64,000 nt of DNA from Streptomyces halobius (GTDB lineage Bacteria; Actinomycetota; Actinomycetes; Streptomycetales; Streptomycetaceae), in assembly GCF_023277745.1 (NCBI RefSeq), contig NZ_CP086322.1:4712001-4776000 (forward strand). The letters are read 5' to 3'. The notes beneath the pieces are model-generated. The model was not told the DNA's origin and did no database searches. It was given only the letters and a program-made list of their open reading frames with translations. Positions 43,407-51,335 of this stretch are shown here, piece after piece (positions within the stretch are counted from its first letter, which is position 1; every line of letters begins with the position of its first letter). Both the position numbers and the translations under genes were made by a program.

Positions 43407-43811
43407 GTGTGGATCGGTGTCGACGTCACGCACGAGGACGAGCTCACAGCCCTGCTCGCCCGCCCGTGGTTCCGTGACTACACGTACGCCCCCGAGGAAC
43501 TCCGGACCGCCGCCTCCTTCGGCGCCGAGCGGGCCCGCGAGTTCCTCACCGGCCGCTTCGCGGGCAAGGAGGCTGTGCTGAAGGTCATCGGCACAGGTGT
43601 GCGGGCGGGAGTGACCCCGCGCCAGGTGGCCATCCTGCGCGCCGACGGCGGAGCTCCGCAGGTCCACCTCTGCGGAACGGCGGCCCGGCATGCTCGCGAC
43701 CGTGGCATCGCCGGCATCAGCGTGTCCGTCACACACAAGAAGGGCGCGGTCGTCGCCGTCGCGATCGGCGTGCCCGCGGCCTTGTGTACCGACCTCGGAT
43801 CCTCGCGCTGA
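43407..43811 (+). CDS. AcpS-type 4'-phosphopantetheinyl transferase (second copy)
   Basis: The 134-residue protein starts WIGVDVTHEDEL, with the metal-binding Asp of GVDVT, and has the motif GRFAGKEAVLKVIGTGV (about 49-65), then VSVTHKKGAVVAVAIG at the end, all typical of AcpS. Sequence differs markedly from the first copy, so each may serve one of the two ACPs. The GTG at 43407 is the only start in frame near the family start; RBS is weak. Last intact gene of the cluster. Confidence 0.88.
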   Translation: MWIGVDVTHEDELTALLARPWFRDYTYAPEELRTAASFGAERAREFLTGRFAGKEAVLKVIGTGVRAGVTPRQVAILRADGGAPQVHLCGTAARHARDRGIAGISVSVTHKKGAVVAVAIGVPAALCTDLGSSR

Positions 43812-43816
43812 ACCGC

Positions 43817-43834
43817 CCGGCGCGTCCGCCGGGT
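43817..43834 (+). terminator. GC hairpin at the end of the biosynthetic operon
   Basis: CCCGGCG-CGTC-CGCCGGG forms a 7 bp stem just six bases after the AcpS stop codon. No T tract follows. Confidence 0.5.
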
Positions 43835-43883
43835 CGCCGCCCTCCGCTGTCAGGCCACAGCCTGATCCGACCCAGGGAGAGTT

Positions 43884-44264
43884 GTGCCCCGTCGTCTGTT
43901 CACCTCGGAGTCCGTGACCGAGGCGCATCCCGACAAGATCGCCGACCAGATCAGTGACACGATCCTCGACGCGGGCGACCAGGGCCTGATGTTCGGTTAC
44001 GAGACGGCCAAGCTGATCCCCTTGCCCATCGATCTCGCACACCGGCTCTCCTACCGGTTGTCGGAAGTCGGCACAGGTCACCATCGAGTACCTGGGCAGC
44101 GAGGCGGCGCGCTGGACACCGTCGTGGTCTCCTCGCAGCACGCGGCGGACGCGCCCCGTCTGTCCACACATCACCGTGGGCGGATGCCCCGGGCGACGAG
44201 AGGGGCCGGCCTGCGACGCGGCCCGAGCGAGAGTGATGCGCGCCACGAAAGCGATCTTCACTGA
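43884..44264 (+). pseudogene. metK: S-adenosylmethionine synthetase remnant with internal deletions
   Basis: The frame starts [28 protein letters not shown], the unmistakable MetK N-terminus with a good GGGAGAG RBS before the GTG, then jumps to [32 protein letters not shown], which in intact MetK lies about 80 residues further on. The ATP/metal-binding segment between is deleted. A further piece, [13 protein letters not shown], is in another frame, followed by [11 protein letters not shown] back in the first frame. After about 44150 similarity ends, so the last 200 residues are gone. It is non-functional but shows the cluster once carried its own SAM synthetase. Confidence 0.85.
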
Positions 44265-44373
44265 ATCGGGTCCACCGGCGAAGAGGCCGTAGTTCGTGCG
44301 TCACTGGGCCGAGAGCCGTTGTGCCCTCTGACCAAGCAGGACGGGACCGCGTGTCAGCACGCAGCACCACCAG

Positions 44374-44571
44374 TCACGATCTCGCAGGATCCCGCTCTGC
44401 GTCGGTGGCGGCTGTCGTGACGGCGGTCGCGTGCGATTCGTCAGCCGGAGGCGGTGTTTGGGCCTCGGTGTTGTCGTCGCTCGCCTCTCCATGATGCTTT
44501 ATCAGGGCGAGTTCCGTGGCCAGCTGTTCTGAGTACAGCCGCATTTCTGCTTCTGCCCTGCGATCGAACAC
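44374..44571 (-). CDS. Small hypothetical protein
   Basis: A 65-residue acidic protein of unknown function, with an amphipathic helix AEAEMRLYSEQLATELALIKHHG and a Thr/Ala/Pro-rich tail. The evidence for a gene is the excellent RBS AAAGGAGG five bases before the GTG start at 44571. No homologue was recognised. Confidence 0.55.
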   Translation of the reverse strand: MFDRRAEAEMRLYSEQLATELALIKHHGEASDDNTEAQTPPPADESHATAVTTAATDAERDPARS

Positions 44572-44746
44572 CGTTGCCTCCTTTGAGCTTTACCGTGCTG
44601 TGGACGAAACGGGAGTGTCGGGCGTGGCCACCCCTCGCCCGGCATCGGGCGAGGGGTGACAGTGGATGGGGCTTGAGTGGATGAGTCCTGCGCGTCTGCT
44701 GTGCGGCGAGCTGCCCGCAGGTCGCGCGTTCGAGATGAGCGGCCGG

Positions 44747-46204
44747 TCAGACTTTCGCAAGCATGTCGATGGTGGTTCCCCGCTGTTGTGCCCAGTTCTC
44801 CAGTGTGATGCGGCAGGCGTGGTCGAGGTGGCGCACCTCGGAGAGGTCGAGTTCGACGGGCCGGTCGTGGGGGAGCGCTTCGAGGGTTTCGAGCATGCGG
44901 GGCAGCCGGAGGAAGGTGGCGGACCCGGTGAGGGTGACGAGGAGCCGGCCGTCGGTCGTCTCATGGACGTCGAGGTGAAGGTGGGAGGTTTCCCAGGCGC
45001 ATTTGACCACGGCGAGGACGATGCCGAGGAGGACGCCTTCGAACAGGTTGGTGGTGATGATGGCGATCGCGGTGACGGCCAGGACGACGGCTTCGCCGCG
45101 GTGCTCGCGCCACAGGGGCACAAGGTCCTTGACGGGGACGAGTTTGCAGCCGGCGTGGACGAGGACCCCCGCGAGCGCGGCCAGGGGAATGATGCCGATC
45201 GCGGTCGGCACGAGGGCGGCGAACAGCACCAACCACAGACCGTGCAGGATGCGGGACAGCTTCGTCTTGGCCCCGGCCTGGACGTTCGCGGAGCTGCGCA
45301 CGATGACAGCCGTCAGCGGCAGGGCGCCGAGGACGCCGCAGACGGTGTTGCCCACGCCCTGGGCCATCAGTTCCTTGTCGTAGTCGGTGCGTGGGCCGTC
45401 GTGCATGCGGTCGACGGCGGCGGCGCTGAAGAGGCTCTCGGCCGAGGCGATGAGAGCGAAGGCGATTACCGTGCCCAGGGCGGCGAGGCTGCCCAGCGAA
45501 GCGAAGTCGGACATCCCCGGCGGCTGGACAGCCGACAGCAGCCCTTGGACTTCGACGCGGGGGACGGACCAGCCGGCCACGGCTGTAACGGCTGTGACCA
45601 GGGCGACCGCGGCCAGCGGCGCGGGCACCGTCTGGGCCTGAGCGGGGAGTTTCTTCCACAGGACGAGCACGGCGATGGTGGCTGCCCCGATGGCGAACGC
45701 GGTCAGGGCTGCGCTGGAGGTGGCGATCTCGGTGGCCAGGTGCGGCAGTCCCGCGATCTTGTCGAGTCCGGAGCGGGGCTGCTTGACGTCGGCCATGGTG
45801 TAGAGCTGGCCGAAGATCAGAACGAGGCCGATGCCGGCGAGCATGCCCTGGACGACGGCGATCGTGATCGCGCGGAAGAAGCGGCCGAACCGCAGGGCTC
45901 CCAGAACGAGTTGGACCAGGCCGGCGAGCAGGACGATGGCTCCCAGAACGCCGAGGCCGAATTCCTGGACGGCCTCGAAGACCAGGACGGTCAACCCGGC
46001 GGCCGGGCCGCTGACCTGGAGGCTGCTGCCGGGCAGGAAGCCGACGACCAGGCCGCCGACAATACCGGTGATCAGGCCGAGTTCGGCGGGCACTCCGGAG
46101 GCTACGGCGATTCCCACGCACAAGGGCAGGGCGACCAGGAAGACGACGAGGGAGGCCAGGACATCACGCCGCAGATGGGCGGGCTTTTTGAGGGTGGAGA
46201 GCAT
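44747..46204 (-). CDS. SulP family anion (probably bicarbonate or sulfate) transporter with STAS domain
   Basis: The 485-residue protein has about 12 hydrophobic segments and the SulP signature region (GLITGIVGGLVVGFLPGSSLQVSGPAAGLTVLV in two helices near 30-70). ESLFSAAAVDRMHDGPRTDYDKELMAQGVGN is the conserved SulP loop. Residues about 405-485 form a STAS domain (RLLVTLTGSATFLRLPRMLETL, PVELDLSEVRHLDHAC). The gene is followed on the same strand by a beta-carbonic anhydrase 70 bases upstream, a pairing that suggests bicarbonate as the substrate. The ATG at 46202-46204 has GAGG 11 bases upstream; an in-frame GTG lies at 46222. Confidence 0.9.
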   Translation of the reverse strand: MLSTLKKPAHLRRDVLASLVVFLVALPLCVGIAVASGVPAELGLITGIVGGLVVGFLPGSSLQVSGPAAGLTVLVFEAVQEFGLGVLGAIVLLAGLVQLVLGALRFGRFFRAITIAVVQGMLAGIGLVLIFGQLYTMADVKQPRSGLDKIAGLPHLATEIATSSAALTAFAIGAATIAVLVLWKKLPAQAQTVPAPLAAVALVTAVTAVAGWSVPRVEVQGLLSAVQPPGMSDFASLGSLAALGTVIAFALIASAESLFSAAAVDRMHDGPRTDYDKELMAQGVGNTVCGVLGALPLTAVIVRSSANVQAGAKTKLSRILHGLWLVLFAALVPTAIGIIPLAALAGVLVHAGCKLVPVKDLVPLWREHRGEAVVLAVTAIAIITTNLFEGVLLGIVLAVVKCAWETSHLHLDVHETTDGRLLVTLTGSATFLRLPRMLETLEALPHDRPVELDLSEVRHLDHACRITLENWAQQRGTTIDMLAKV

Positions 46205-46277
46205 CAGTGGAGTTCCTCGCACAGCGGAAGCGGAAGGGAAGAGGTACTCGGCGGCCCGTGAGGCGGGCGGATGCGGG

Positions 46278-46871
46278 TCACAGCGGCCGGAAAGACTGGT
46301 CGTCCGGCCCGTACTGCTTCACTGCTCCGGTGTGCACCTCGTAGTACCAGGCGTGCACCGCCAAGGTGCCCGCCTCGACGCGTTCCGCGATGCAGGGGTG
46401 GGTGTGCAGCCGCTCCAGCTGGGCGACCGCGTGGCGCTGGACTGCCTCAGCGAGGTCCGGGGAAGAGGGTGTTGTCGTCTCGGGCCGGGAGGCTGCGCGC
46501 TCCAGCCAGCCCTGTACGGCCGGGATGGCGGAGAGGTCGTCCCCGCTTACCAGGGCGTTGACCGCGCCGCAGTGGGAGTGGCCGCACACGATGACGTCGC
46601 GGACGCCCAGCACCCGCACTGCGTATTCGATGGTGGCCGTTTCACTGGAGGGGTGGTCGCTGCTGTACTCGGGAACGATGTTGCCCGCTGTCCGCAGCTC
46701 GAACAGTTCGCCCGGCCGGGCGCCGGTGATGAGGGCCGGCACCACGCGCGAGTCGGAACAGGTGATGAAGAGGACCTCGGGGCTCTGCCCGGCCTCAAGG
46801 GTGCGGAACTCCTCAGCACGCTCGGCCACGTGCGTCGAGAAGGAACGTGCGTTGTCAACCAGGGACTTCAT
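46278..46871 (-). CDS. Beta-class carbonic anhydrase
   Basis: The 197-residue enzyme interconverts CO2 and bicarbonate. Zinc ligands are Cys38, His98 and Cys101 (FITCSDSRV and CGHSHCGAV), with the Asp40-Arg42 dyad of CSDSR. NALVSGDDL and a C-terminal HAWYYEVHTG segment are typical of the plant/cab-type. It lies upstream of and on the same strand as the SulP gene, so they probably form an operon. The ATG at 46869-46871 has AGGAGAAAGG before it. Confidence 0.94.
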   Translation of the reverse strand: MKSLVDNARSFSTHVAERAEEFRTLEAGQSPEVLFITCSDSRVVPALITGARPGELFELRTAGNIVPEYSSDHPSSETATIEYAVRVLGVRDVIVCGHSHCGAVNALVSGDDLSAIPAVQGWLERAASRPETTTPSSPDLAEAVQRHAVAQLERLHTHPCIAERVEAGTLAVHAWYYEVHTGAVKQYGPDDQSFRPL

Positions 46872-47835
46872 GGTGGCCTTTCTCCTGCGCCCCAAGCGGT
46901 GCTCGCGGGCGCGGTGTGCTCAGGTCATCAGTCGATGGGTGGCGTACCGGTGTGCCCGAAGAGCGGGACAGCCGGTGTTCTTGTGCGTCGTCGACGCGAA
47001 GAGGTGATCCGAGCGGGATGGCGCCCGCGCCTACAGCGCGGAACGCGTCACCATCGCTAGCGGTAGGAGCGGGAGCGTCTGTGATCGGGGAGCGACCATG
47101 CCGACCAGTGGCCGGAATCGCAGGGAATCCGTCGCCGCTCCATCAGTACATCTCCCCCCGAGAAACGTGGCCGTTGGCCAGACCTCATGTTTGCCAGTCA
47201 AGGCGGTCCGCTTGGTGCAACCGCGAACACCTCTTTGCTCAGAGATTACCTCATGGCCGAAGGTCAAGTCACGGTCAAGCACCGGATCATACGAGTGATT
47301 GGCGCATTGTTCACGGTGATGTGCCCAGGCGTACGCCCCATAGGGCAAGAGCGGAAGAGTGCTTCCACGAGCGCCCCGCCTCTTCGGAATCCGTCTTCAC
47401 TGAATCGACACGCCTACTCGCCCATCGTTCGCTTGTGCTAATCGGGCTCGGCAGTGCGCATCGGGGCGGTATGCAGCCAAGTGGCGAAAGGTGGGAGTAC
47501 CAGCGCTGATGCCCTCCGGCCGCCAGTGGGCAGCATCTGACGGATGCGGCAGCCATGCCTGAGACCACCCGTAGGCGACAAGGGTGATCGCCGTGAGTGA
47601 TCGCCGTGCCGACGCCGGCCAGGCCCTTGGAATGAGGCGGGGGTGGCGGGCGGCACCGCGTCGTCGACGATGCGGTGCCGCTGACGAGGCAGGCGTTTTC
47701 AGGCCATCCCCAGGAGGGCGAGTGTGGTCGCAGGCGCGGCCATGAAATTCCCGCGACCACTCAGCATTATGTAGGTCACAATTATGTAGGTCACACCGTG
47801 GAGTTGGTCGCCCTCGTCGTCCGCCTGTGAACGGT
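46872..47835. other. Long gap without a supported gene
   Basis: About 960 bases between the two carbonic anhydrase genes. Bases around 47150-47420 are less GC-rich than the neighbours. A 15-base unit ATTATGTAGGTCACA is duplicated exactly at 47766-47795, and GTGGTCGC/GCGACCAC form an inverted repeat at 47724-47760. Frames are short and without family features, so this is either regulatory or decayed DNA. Confidence 0.45.
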
Positions 47836-48486
47836 TCAGGCGCCCGGCGCGGGGGCAGCTGCTTCCTCCGGCAGGCCACGGGACGTGACGAGCTGGGCAC
47901 TGCCGTCGGCCAGCCGGTAGGACAGGCCCACTACGGCCGTCTTTCCGGCGGTGACCCGGTCGGCGAGGAGCCGGGAGCGGTCCAGGAGCAGGTCGACCGT
48001 GTGCCGTATGTGCTCGGCGATGATGTCGTCGTCCCCGGTGACCCCGGCGGCGCGAGCGGCCAGGACGCTGGTCGTGACGCGCTCGATGACGTCGCGCACG
48101 TACCCGGTGGTACCAAGACCGTCGGTCAGAGCGGCACGGGTGGCCGCGACCGCGCCGCACGAATCGTGGCCCAGCACCACGACCAGCGGACAGTCCAGCA
48201 CGCTCACCGCGTACTCGATACTGCCCAGCACCTCAGGCCCCGCCACATGGCCCGCGGTGCGGACCACGAACAGGTCGCCCAGGCCCCGGTCGAAGACGAT
48301 CTCGGCGGCCAGGCGTGAGTCGGAGCAGCCGAAGAGCACGGCGAACGGACGCTGGCCGGGTGCGGTCTCGGCGCGGCGCGCGGCGTCCTGGTTCGGGTGC
48401 TCCGACGCGCCCGCGACGAAGCGCTCGTTGCCGGCCAGCAGCAGCTCAAAGGCTTCGGACGGAGTCAGGGGCAGGTCGTCAGTCAT
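47836..48486 (-). CDS. Second beta-class carbonic anhydrase
   Basis: The 216-residue protein has Cys54, Asp56 (FGCSDSRL) and His107, Cys110 (LGHDSCGAV) as zinc site and dyad, in the actinobacterial subtype with the N-terminal LTPSEAFELLLAGNERFVAG helix. It is only distantly similar to the first copy at 46278-46871. The ATG at 48484-48486 is preferred over an upstream in-frame start because homologues begin there. It faces the same direction as the SulP set but is separated from it by nearly 1 kb. Confidence 0.92.
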   Translation of the reverse strand: MTDDLPLTPSEAFELLLAGNERFVAGASEHPNQDAARRAETAPGQRPFAVLFGCSDSRLAAEIVFDRGLGDLFVVRTAGHVAGPEVLGSIEYAVSVLDCPLVVVLGHDSCGAVAATRAALTDGLGTTGYVRDVIERVTTSVLAARAAGVTGDDDIIAEHIRHTVDLLLDRSRLLADRVTAGKTAVVGLSYRLADGSAQLVTSRGLPEEAAAPAPGA

Positions 48487-48831
48487 GGCCGCAGGGTACG
48501 GCCGAGCCCGGCTCACCGCGATGGCGGGGGCCACCGGCAGCGGCGCGGGCGCGGCGGTCGGGGACTGGGCGCCCTGGTGTCGCCGGCATCCCCAGGCGCT
48601 GGGCGACGGCGGCTTCCAGCAGGATTCTCAGTGCGCGGCGGACCTGGTCACCCTGGTAGGGCTGCCGGTTGCCGTCGGGCACCTGGGCAGCGTCCCGCGC
48701 CCCGCCGCCCACGCGCTGTTCGCTGTGCACCGCCATACCGTGCACAACGACGGCATCGCGATCATGAAGGCCGCCGAACGGGTGGCCGAAGCGGCTGCCG
48801 CGCCGCCCTGTGCTGTCGCCGGCGAGCCGGG
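48487..48831. other. Gap without a recognised gene
   Basis: About 345 bases between the carbonic anhydrase start and the Sua5/YrdC stop, both on the minus strand. The plus strand is open with ADLVTLVGLPVAVGHL and HTVHNDGIAIMKAAERVAEAA-like segments of unknown origin, but no start or RBS is convincing. It may be a relic. Confidence 0.35.
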
Positions 48832-49476
48832 TCACGGCTCCTGCAGGTCGGGAACCACCTTGCGCAGGCGCTCGGCACTGATCGCGCCCGCGCGCTTCAG
48901 GACGGGAGCCGTGCCGGTGAGATCCACGATGGACGAGGCGACGGTGGCTTCGGTGACCCCGCCGTCCAGGTAGACGGCGACCGAGTCGCCGAGCATGCCC
49001 TGAGCGGCATCGCAGTCCTGCGGAGACGGCTGTCCCGTCAGGTTGGCGCTGGAGACCGCCATCGGCCCGGTCTCGGCCAGCAGGTCAAGAGCCACCGGGT
49101 GGGACGGCATCCGGACCGCCACCGTGCCGTGGGTCTCCCCCAGATCCCAGTCCAGCGACGGCAGGTGGCGGGCCACCAGGGTCAGGCCACCCGGCCAGAA
49201 CTCCTCCACCAGGGCCCGGCCCTGCTCGGAGACGTCGGTGACCAGGTCATACAAGGCACCCGGGGAGGCGACCAGCACCGGCGAGGGCATGGCACGGCCC
49301 CGGCCCTTGGCCCGCAGCAGACCATCCACCGCCTCACGGTTGAAAGCGTCGGCACCGATCCCGTACACGGTGTCCGTGGGCAGCACCACCAACTCACCCC
49401 GGCGCACCGCCAAGGCGGCCTCGCGCAACCCGTCCGCACGTCCGAACACCGTGGAACAGTCATATCGATGGGCCAT
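48832..49476 (-). CDS. Sua5/YrdC/TsaC-type L-threonylcarbamoyladenylate synthase
   Basis: The 214-residue protein has the YrdC fold motifs: LREAALAVRRGELVVLPTDTVYGIG (about 15-39), LLRAKGRGRAMPSPVLV (KGR motif, substrate binding), FWPGGLTLVA, VAVRMPSHPVALDLL and AVSSANLTGQPSP (SxAN motif). It makes threonylcarbamoyl-AMP for t6A37 of tRNA. The second residue group KGRGRAMPSPVLV differs slightly from the usual KKRPxxxPL pattern, so a specialised paralogue is possible. The ATG at 49474-49476 has GGAGG six bases upstream. Confidence 0.9.
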   Translation of the reverse strand: MAHRYDCSTVFGRADGLREAALAVRRGELVVLPTDTVYGIGADAFNREAVDGLLRAKGRGRAMPSPVLVASPGALYDLVTDVSEQGRALVEEFWPGGLTLVARHLPSLDWDLGETHGTVAVRMPSHPVALDLLAETGPMAVSSANLTGQPSPQDCDAAQGMLGDSVAVYLDGGVTEATVASSIVDLTGTAPVLKRAGAISAERLRKVVPDLQEP

Positions 49477-50079
49477 TGCCGTCCTCCATCCCGCCGGGCG
49501 TTCAGCCCGTACCTGCTCGCTCAACTCCGGCAGGCTACTGGTACGGCTGGTGGCGGAACCTGCTCAAGCAACGGCCGTACAGCCTTGGTTTCGCCCTTCG
49601 CCGAGGGCGCTTCCACTTCGCCGTTTGTCGCTCGGTCGAGCGACAAACGGTGCTCTGCCCTGCGGGTCACCACCCCGGCGGTGCTTCTCGTACAGCAGCA
49701 GTCTTCCAGGCCCGACAGACTCGGCCGCGCGGGCACTTGCGCGGCGGCCGCAGCGGGACTGAAGACCGCCCCGGTAGCCCGCCAGGCGCCAGGAGATTGC
49801 GGCGACGCACAGGATCTTCCCCCTCCTCGCCGGACGGCACTGGGTTCGCCCCAGTCGCACAGGCAGGCGCTGGAGGGCGCTCGACTCGGGCCTTGATCTG
49901 TCGTGTTGCAGTACGAGCCCCAGAGGGTGCGGCGGGATGTCGGCCTGACGGATCCGGCGCTCCCCCTACGCGATCATCATGCGATGGCCTCAGCCGCCCC
50001 GTCCGGATCGTCGCGCGTGCCGCATGAAGTTTGCCCGGCCGCATGAACCGGGTGCGGTCCGCCGGGCGATAGGGAGGGT
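49477..50079. other. Divergent spacer with a hairpin and no recognised gene
   Basis: About 600 bases between the Sua5/YrdC gene (minus) and the sigma gene (plus). It contains a strong inverted repeat at 49621-49650. Frames are short and Arg-rich; nothing was recognised. Confidence 0.45.
49621..49650. repeat. 13 bp inverted repeat with four-base loop
   Basis: CCGTTTGTCGCTC-GGTC-GAGCGACAAACGG is a perfect hairpin of 13 bp arms. It lies between divergent genes, where a terminator is not expected, so an operator or a mobile-element end relic is possible. Confidence 0.75.
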
Positions 50080-50682
50080 GTGAGACTGTTCCGCCCCGTG
50101 GGGGCAGACCGAGACCGACATGACGACGCGGTGTTGCTGCGTGCCGTCGCCCGTGGGGACCAGGCTGCGCTGGCCACTCTCTACGACCGGCACGCCGGGT
50201 GGCTGCACGTGCGGCTGACGCGGCGGTGCGGCGATCCGGAGATCGTGCGTGAGGTCCTTCAGGACACCTTCGTCACCGTGTGGCGGTCGGCCGCTACGTA
50301 CCGGGCCGGGGCGGCCGGCGGCTGGCTCTGGGTGATCGCGGCCCGGCGGCTGGTGGACGCGAAGCGAGCGCAGGCACGGGCCGAACGTGTCGCGTACGAG
50401 CCGCCGGCTGCCGCTCCGTCCGCCGAGGACCGGGTCCTGGCCGGGCTTGAGTACGGGGATGTGGGCACCGCCCTCGAATGGATCTCCCCGGAGCTGCGCG
50501 AGGTCCTGCGTGCCACCGTCGTCGACGGCCTGACCACCCGTGAAGCCGCGCTTCTGCTGGGCGTTCCGGAGGGCACGATCAAGACCCGGGCCATGCGGGC
50601 GCGCCGTGAGCTGCGCTCCTCGACTTCGGCCCCGGGGTGCACGGGCTGCTCGGCCCGAACGGCGCAGGCAAGACCTCCCTGA
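50080..50682 (+). CDS. ECF-type RNA polymerase sigma factor with aberrant C-terminus
   Basis: The first about 178 residues are a normal ECF sigma factor: region 2 with LYDRHAGWLHVRLTRRCGDPEIVREVLQDTFVTVW (about 35-69, in two parts) and region 4 with ISPELREVLRATVVDGLTTREAALLLGVPEGTIKTRAMRARREL. At about 50615 the coding frame runs into sequence that in another frame encodes an ABC ATPase N-terminus; the last 19 residues are therefore run-on. The usual downstream anti-sigma zinc-finger gene is absent. GGGAGG precedes the GTG at 50080. Probably still folds, but regulation must be altered. Confidence 0.85.
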   Translation: MRLFRPVGADRDRHDDAVLLRAVARGDQAALATLYDRHAGWLHVRLTRRCGDPEIVREVLQDTFVTVWRSAATYRAGAAGGWLWVIAARRLVDAKRAQARAERVAYEPPAAAPSAEDRVLAGLEYGDVGTALEWISPELREVLRATVVDGLTTREAALLLGVPEGTIKTRAMRARRELRSSTSAPGCTGCSARTAQARPP

Positions 50683-51335
50683 TCCGGGTCCTCGCCACGG
50701 TCGCCCGTCCCGACAGCGGACGCGTCGAGCTCCTGGGCCACGATCTGTCCGGCCACCGGGGATTGGCGGCGGCCCGGCACCGGCTCGGCTATCTGCCACA
50801 GGACTTCGGGTACTACCCGGGTTTCACCGTGCGGGAGTTTGTCGCGTACGTGGCCTGGCTGAAGGAGATGCCGGGCGCGCAGGCGGGCCCGGCGGTCGAG
50901 CGGGCCGTCGCGCGGGTGGGGCTCGCGGACCGTATCGACACCAAGGTGCGGACGCTGTCGGGCGGCATGGTGCGACGGGTCGGTATCGCGCAGGCCATCG
51001 TCAACGATCCGGCCGTGTTGCTGCTCGACGAACCGACCGCCGGCCTCGATCCCGAGCAGCGGGTCGAATTCCGCGCGCTGTTGCGGGGGTTGGGCGAGGA
51101 AGGCACGGTGATCGTCTCCACCCACCTGGTGGAGGACGTGGCCGTGGCGTGCACCGAGGTGACGCTCATCGAGTCCGGGCGGGTGGCCTGTCGCGGCACG
51201 CCCGCCGCACTCGCGGAGCTCGGCGAGCGGACGGACCGCGCGGGAACCGGCGGCAACGCCATCGAGCGCGGCTACACGGCCGCCCTGCGCGGCCACCGCG
51301 CCGCCGCGGCGCCCGCCGAAGGAACGCGCCGATGA
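50637..51335 (+). CDS. ABC transporter ATP-binding protein, 5'-truncated
   Basis: The frame starts abruptly inside the first beta strands (LDFGPGVHGLLGPNGAGKTSLIRVLA): Walker A GPNGAGKTS, Q-loop LGYLPQDFGYYPGFTV, signature LSGGMVRRV, Walker B VLLLDEPTAGLDP and switch His in VSTHLVED are all present. The first about 20-25 residues, including the A-loop, are missing, replaced by the 3' end of the sigma gene. A GTG at 50637 is the only nearby start and lacks an RBS. The stop overlaps the permease ATG by four bases. Likely a non-functional or poorly expressed remnant of an ATPase. Confidence 0.8.
   Translation: MHGLLGPNGAGKTSLIRVLATVARPDSGRVELLGHDLSGHRGLAAARHRLGYLPQDFGYYPGFTVREFVAYVAWLKEMPGAQAGPAVERAVARVGLADRIDTKVRTLSGGMVRRVGIAQAIVNDPAVLLLDEPTAGLDPEQRVEFRALLRGLGEEGTVIVSTHLVEDVAVACTEVTLIESGRVACRGTPAALAELGERTDRAGTGGNAIERGYTAALRGHRAAAAPAEGTRR

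Noticed and set aside
43812..43883. SAM-responsive riboswitch before the metK remnant
   Set aside because: Only simple hairpins are visible; none of the conserved cores of known SAM riboswitches could be matched by eye.
48487..48831. Possible plus-strand gene with ADLVTLVGLPVAVGHL and HTVHNDGIAIMKAAERV
   Set aside because: The amino-acid pattern looks protein-like, but there is no start codon with an RBS and the frame changes nature at both ends; kept only as a possible relic.
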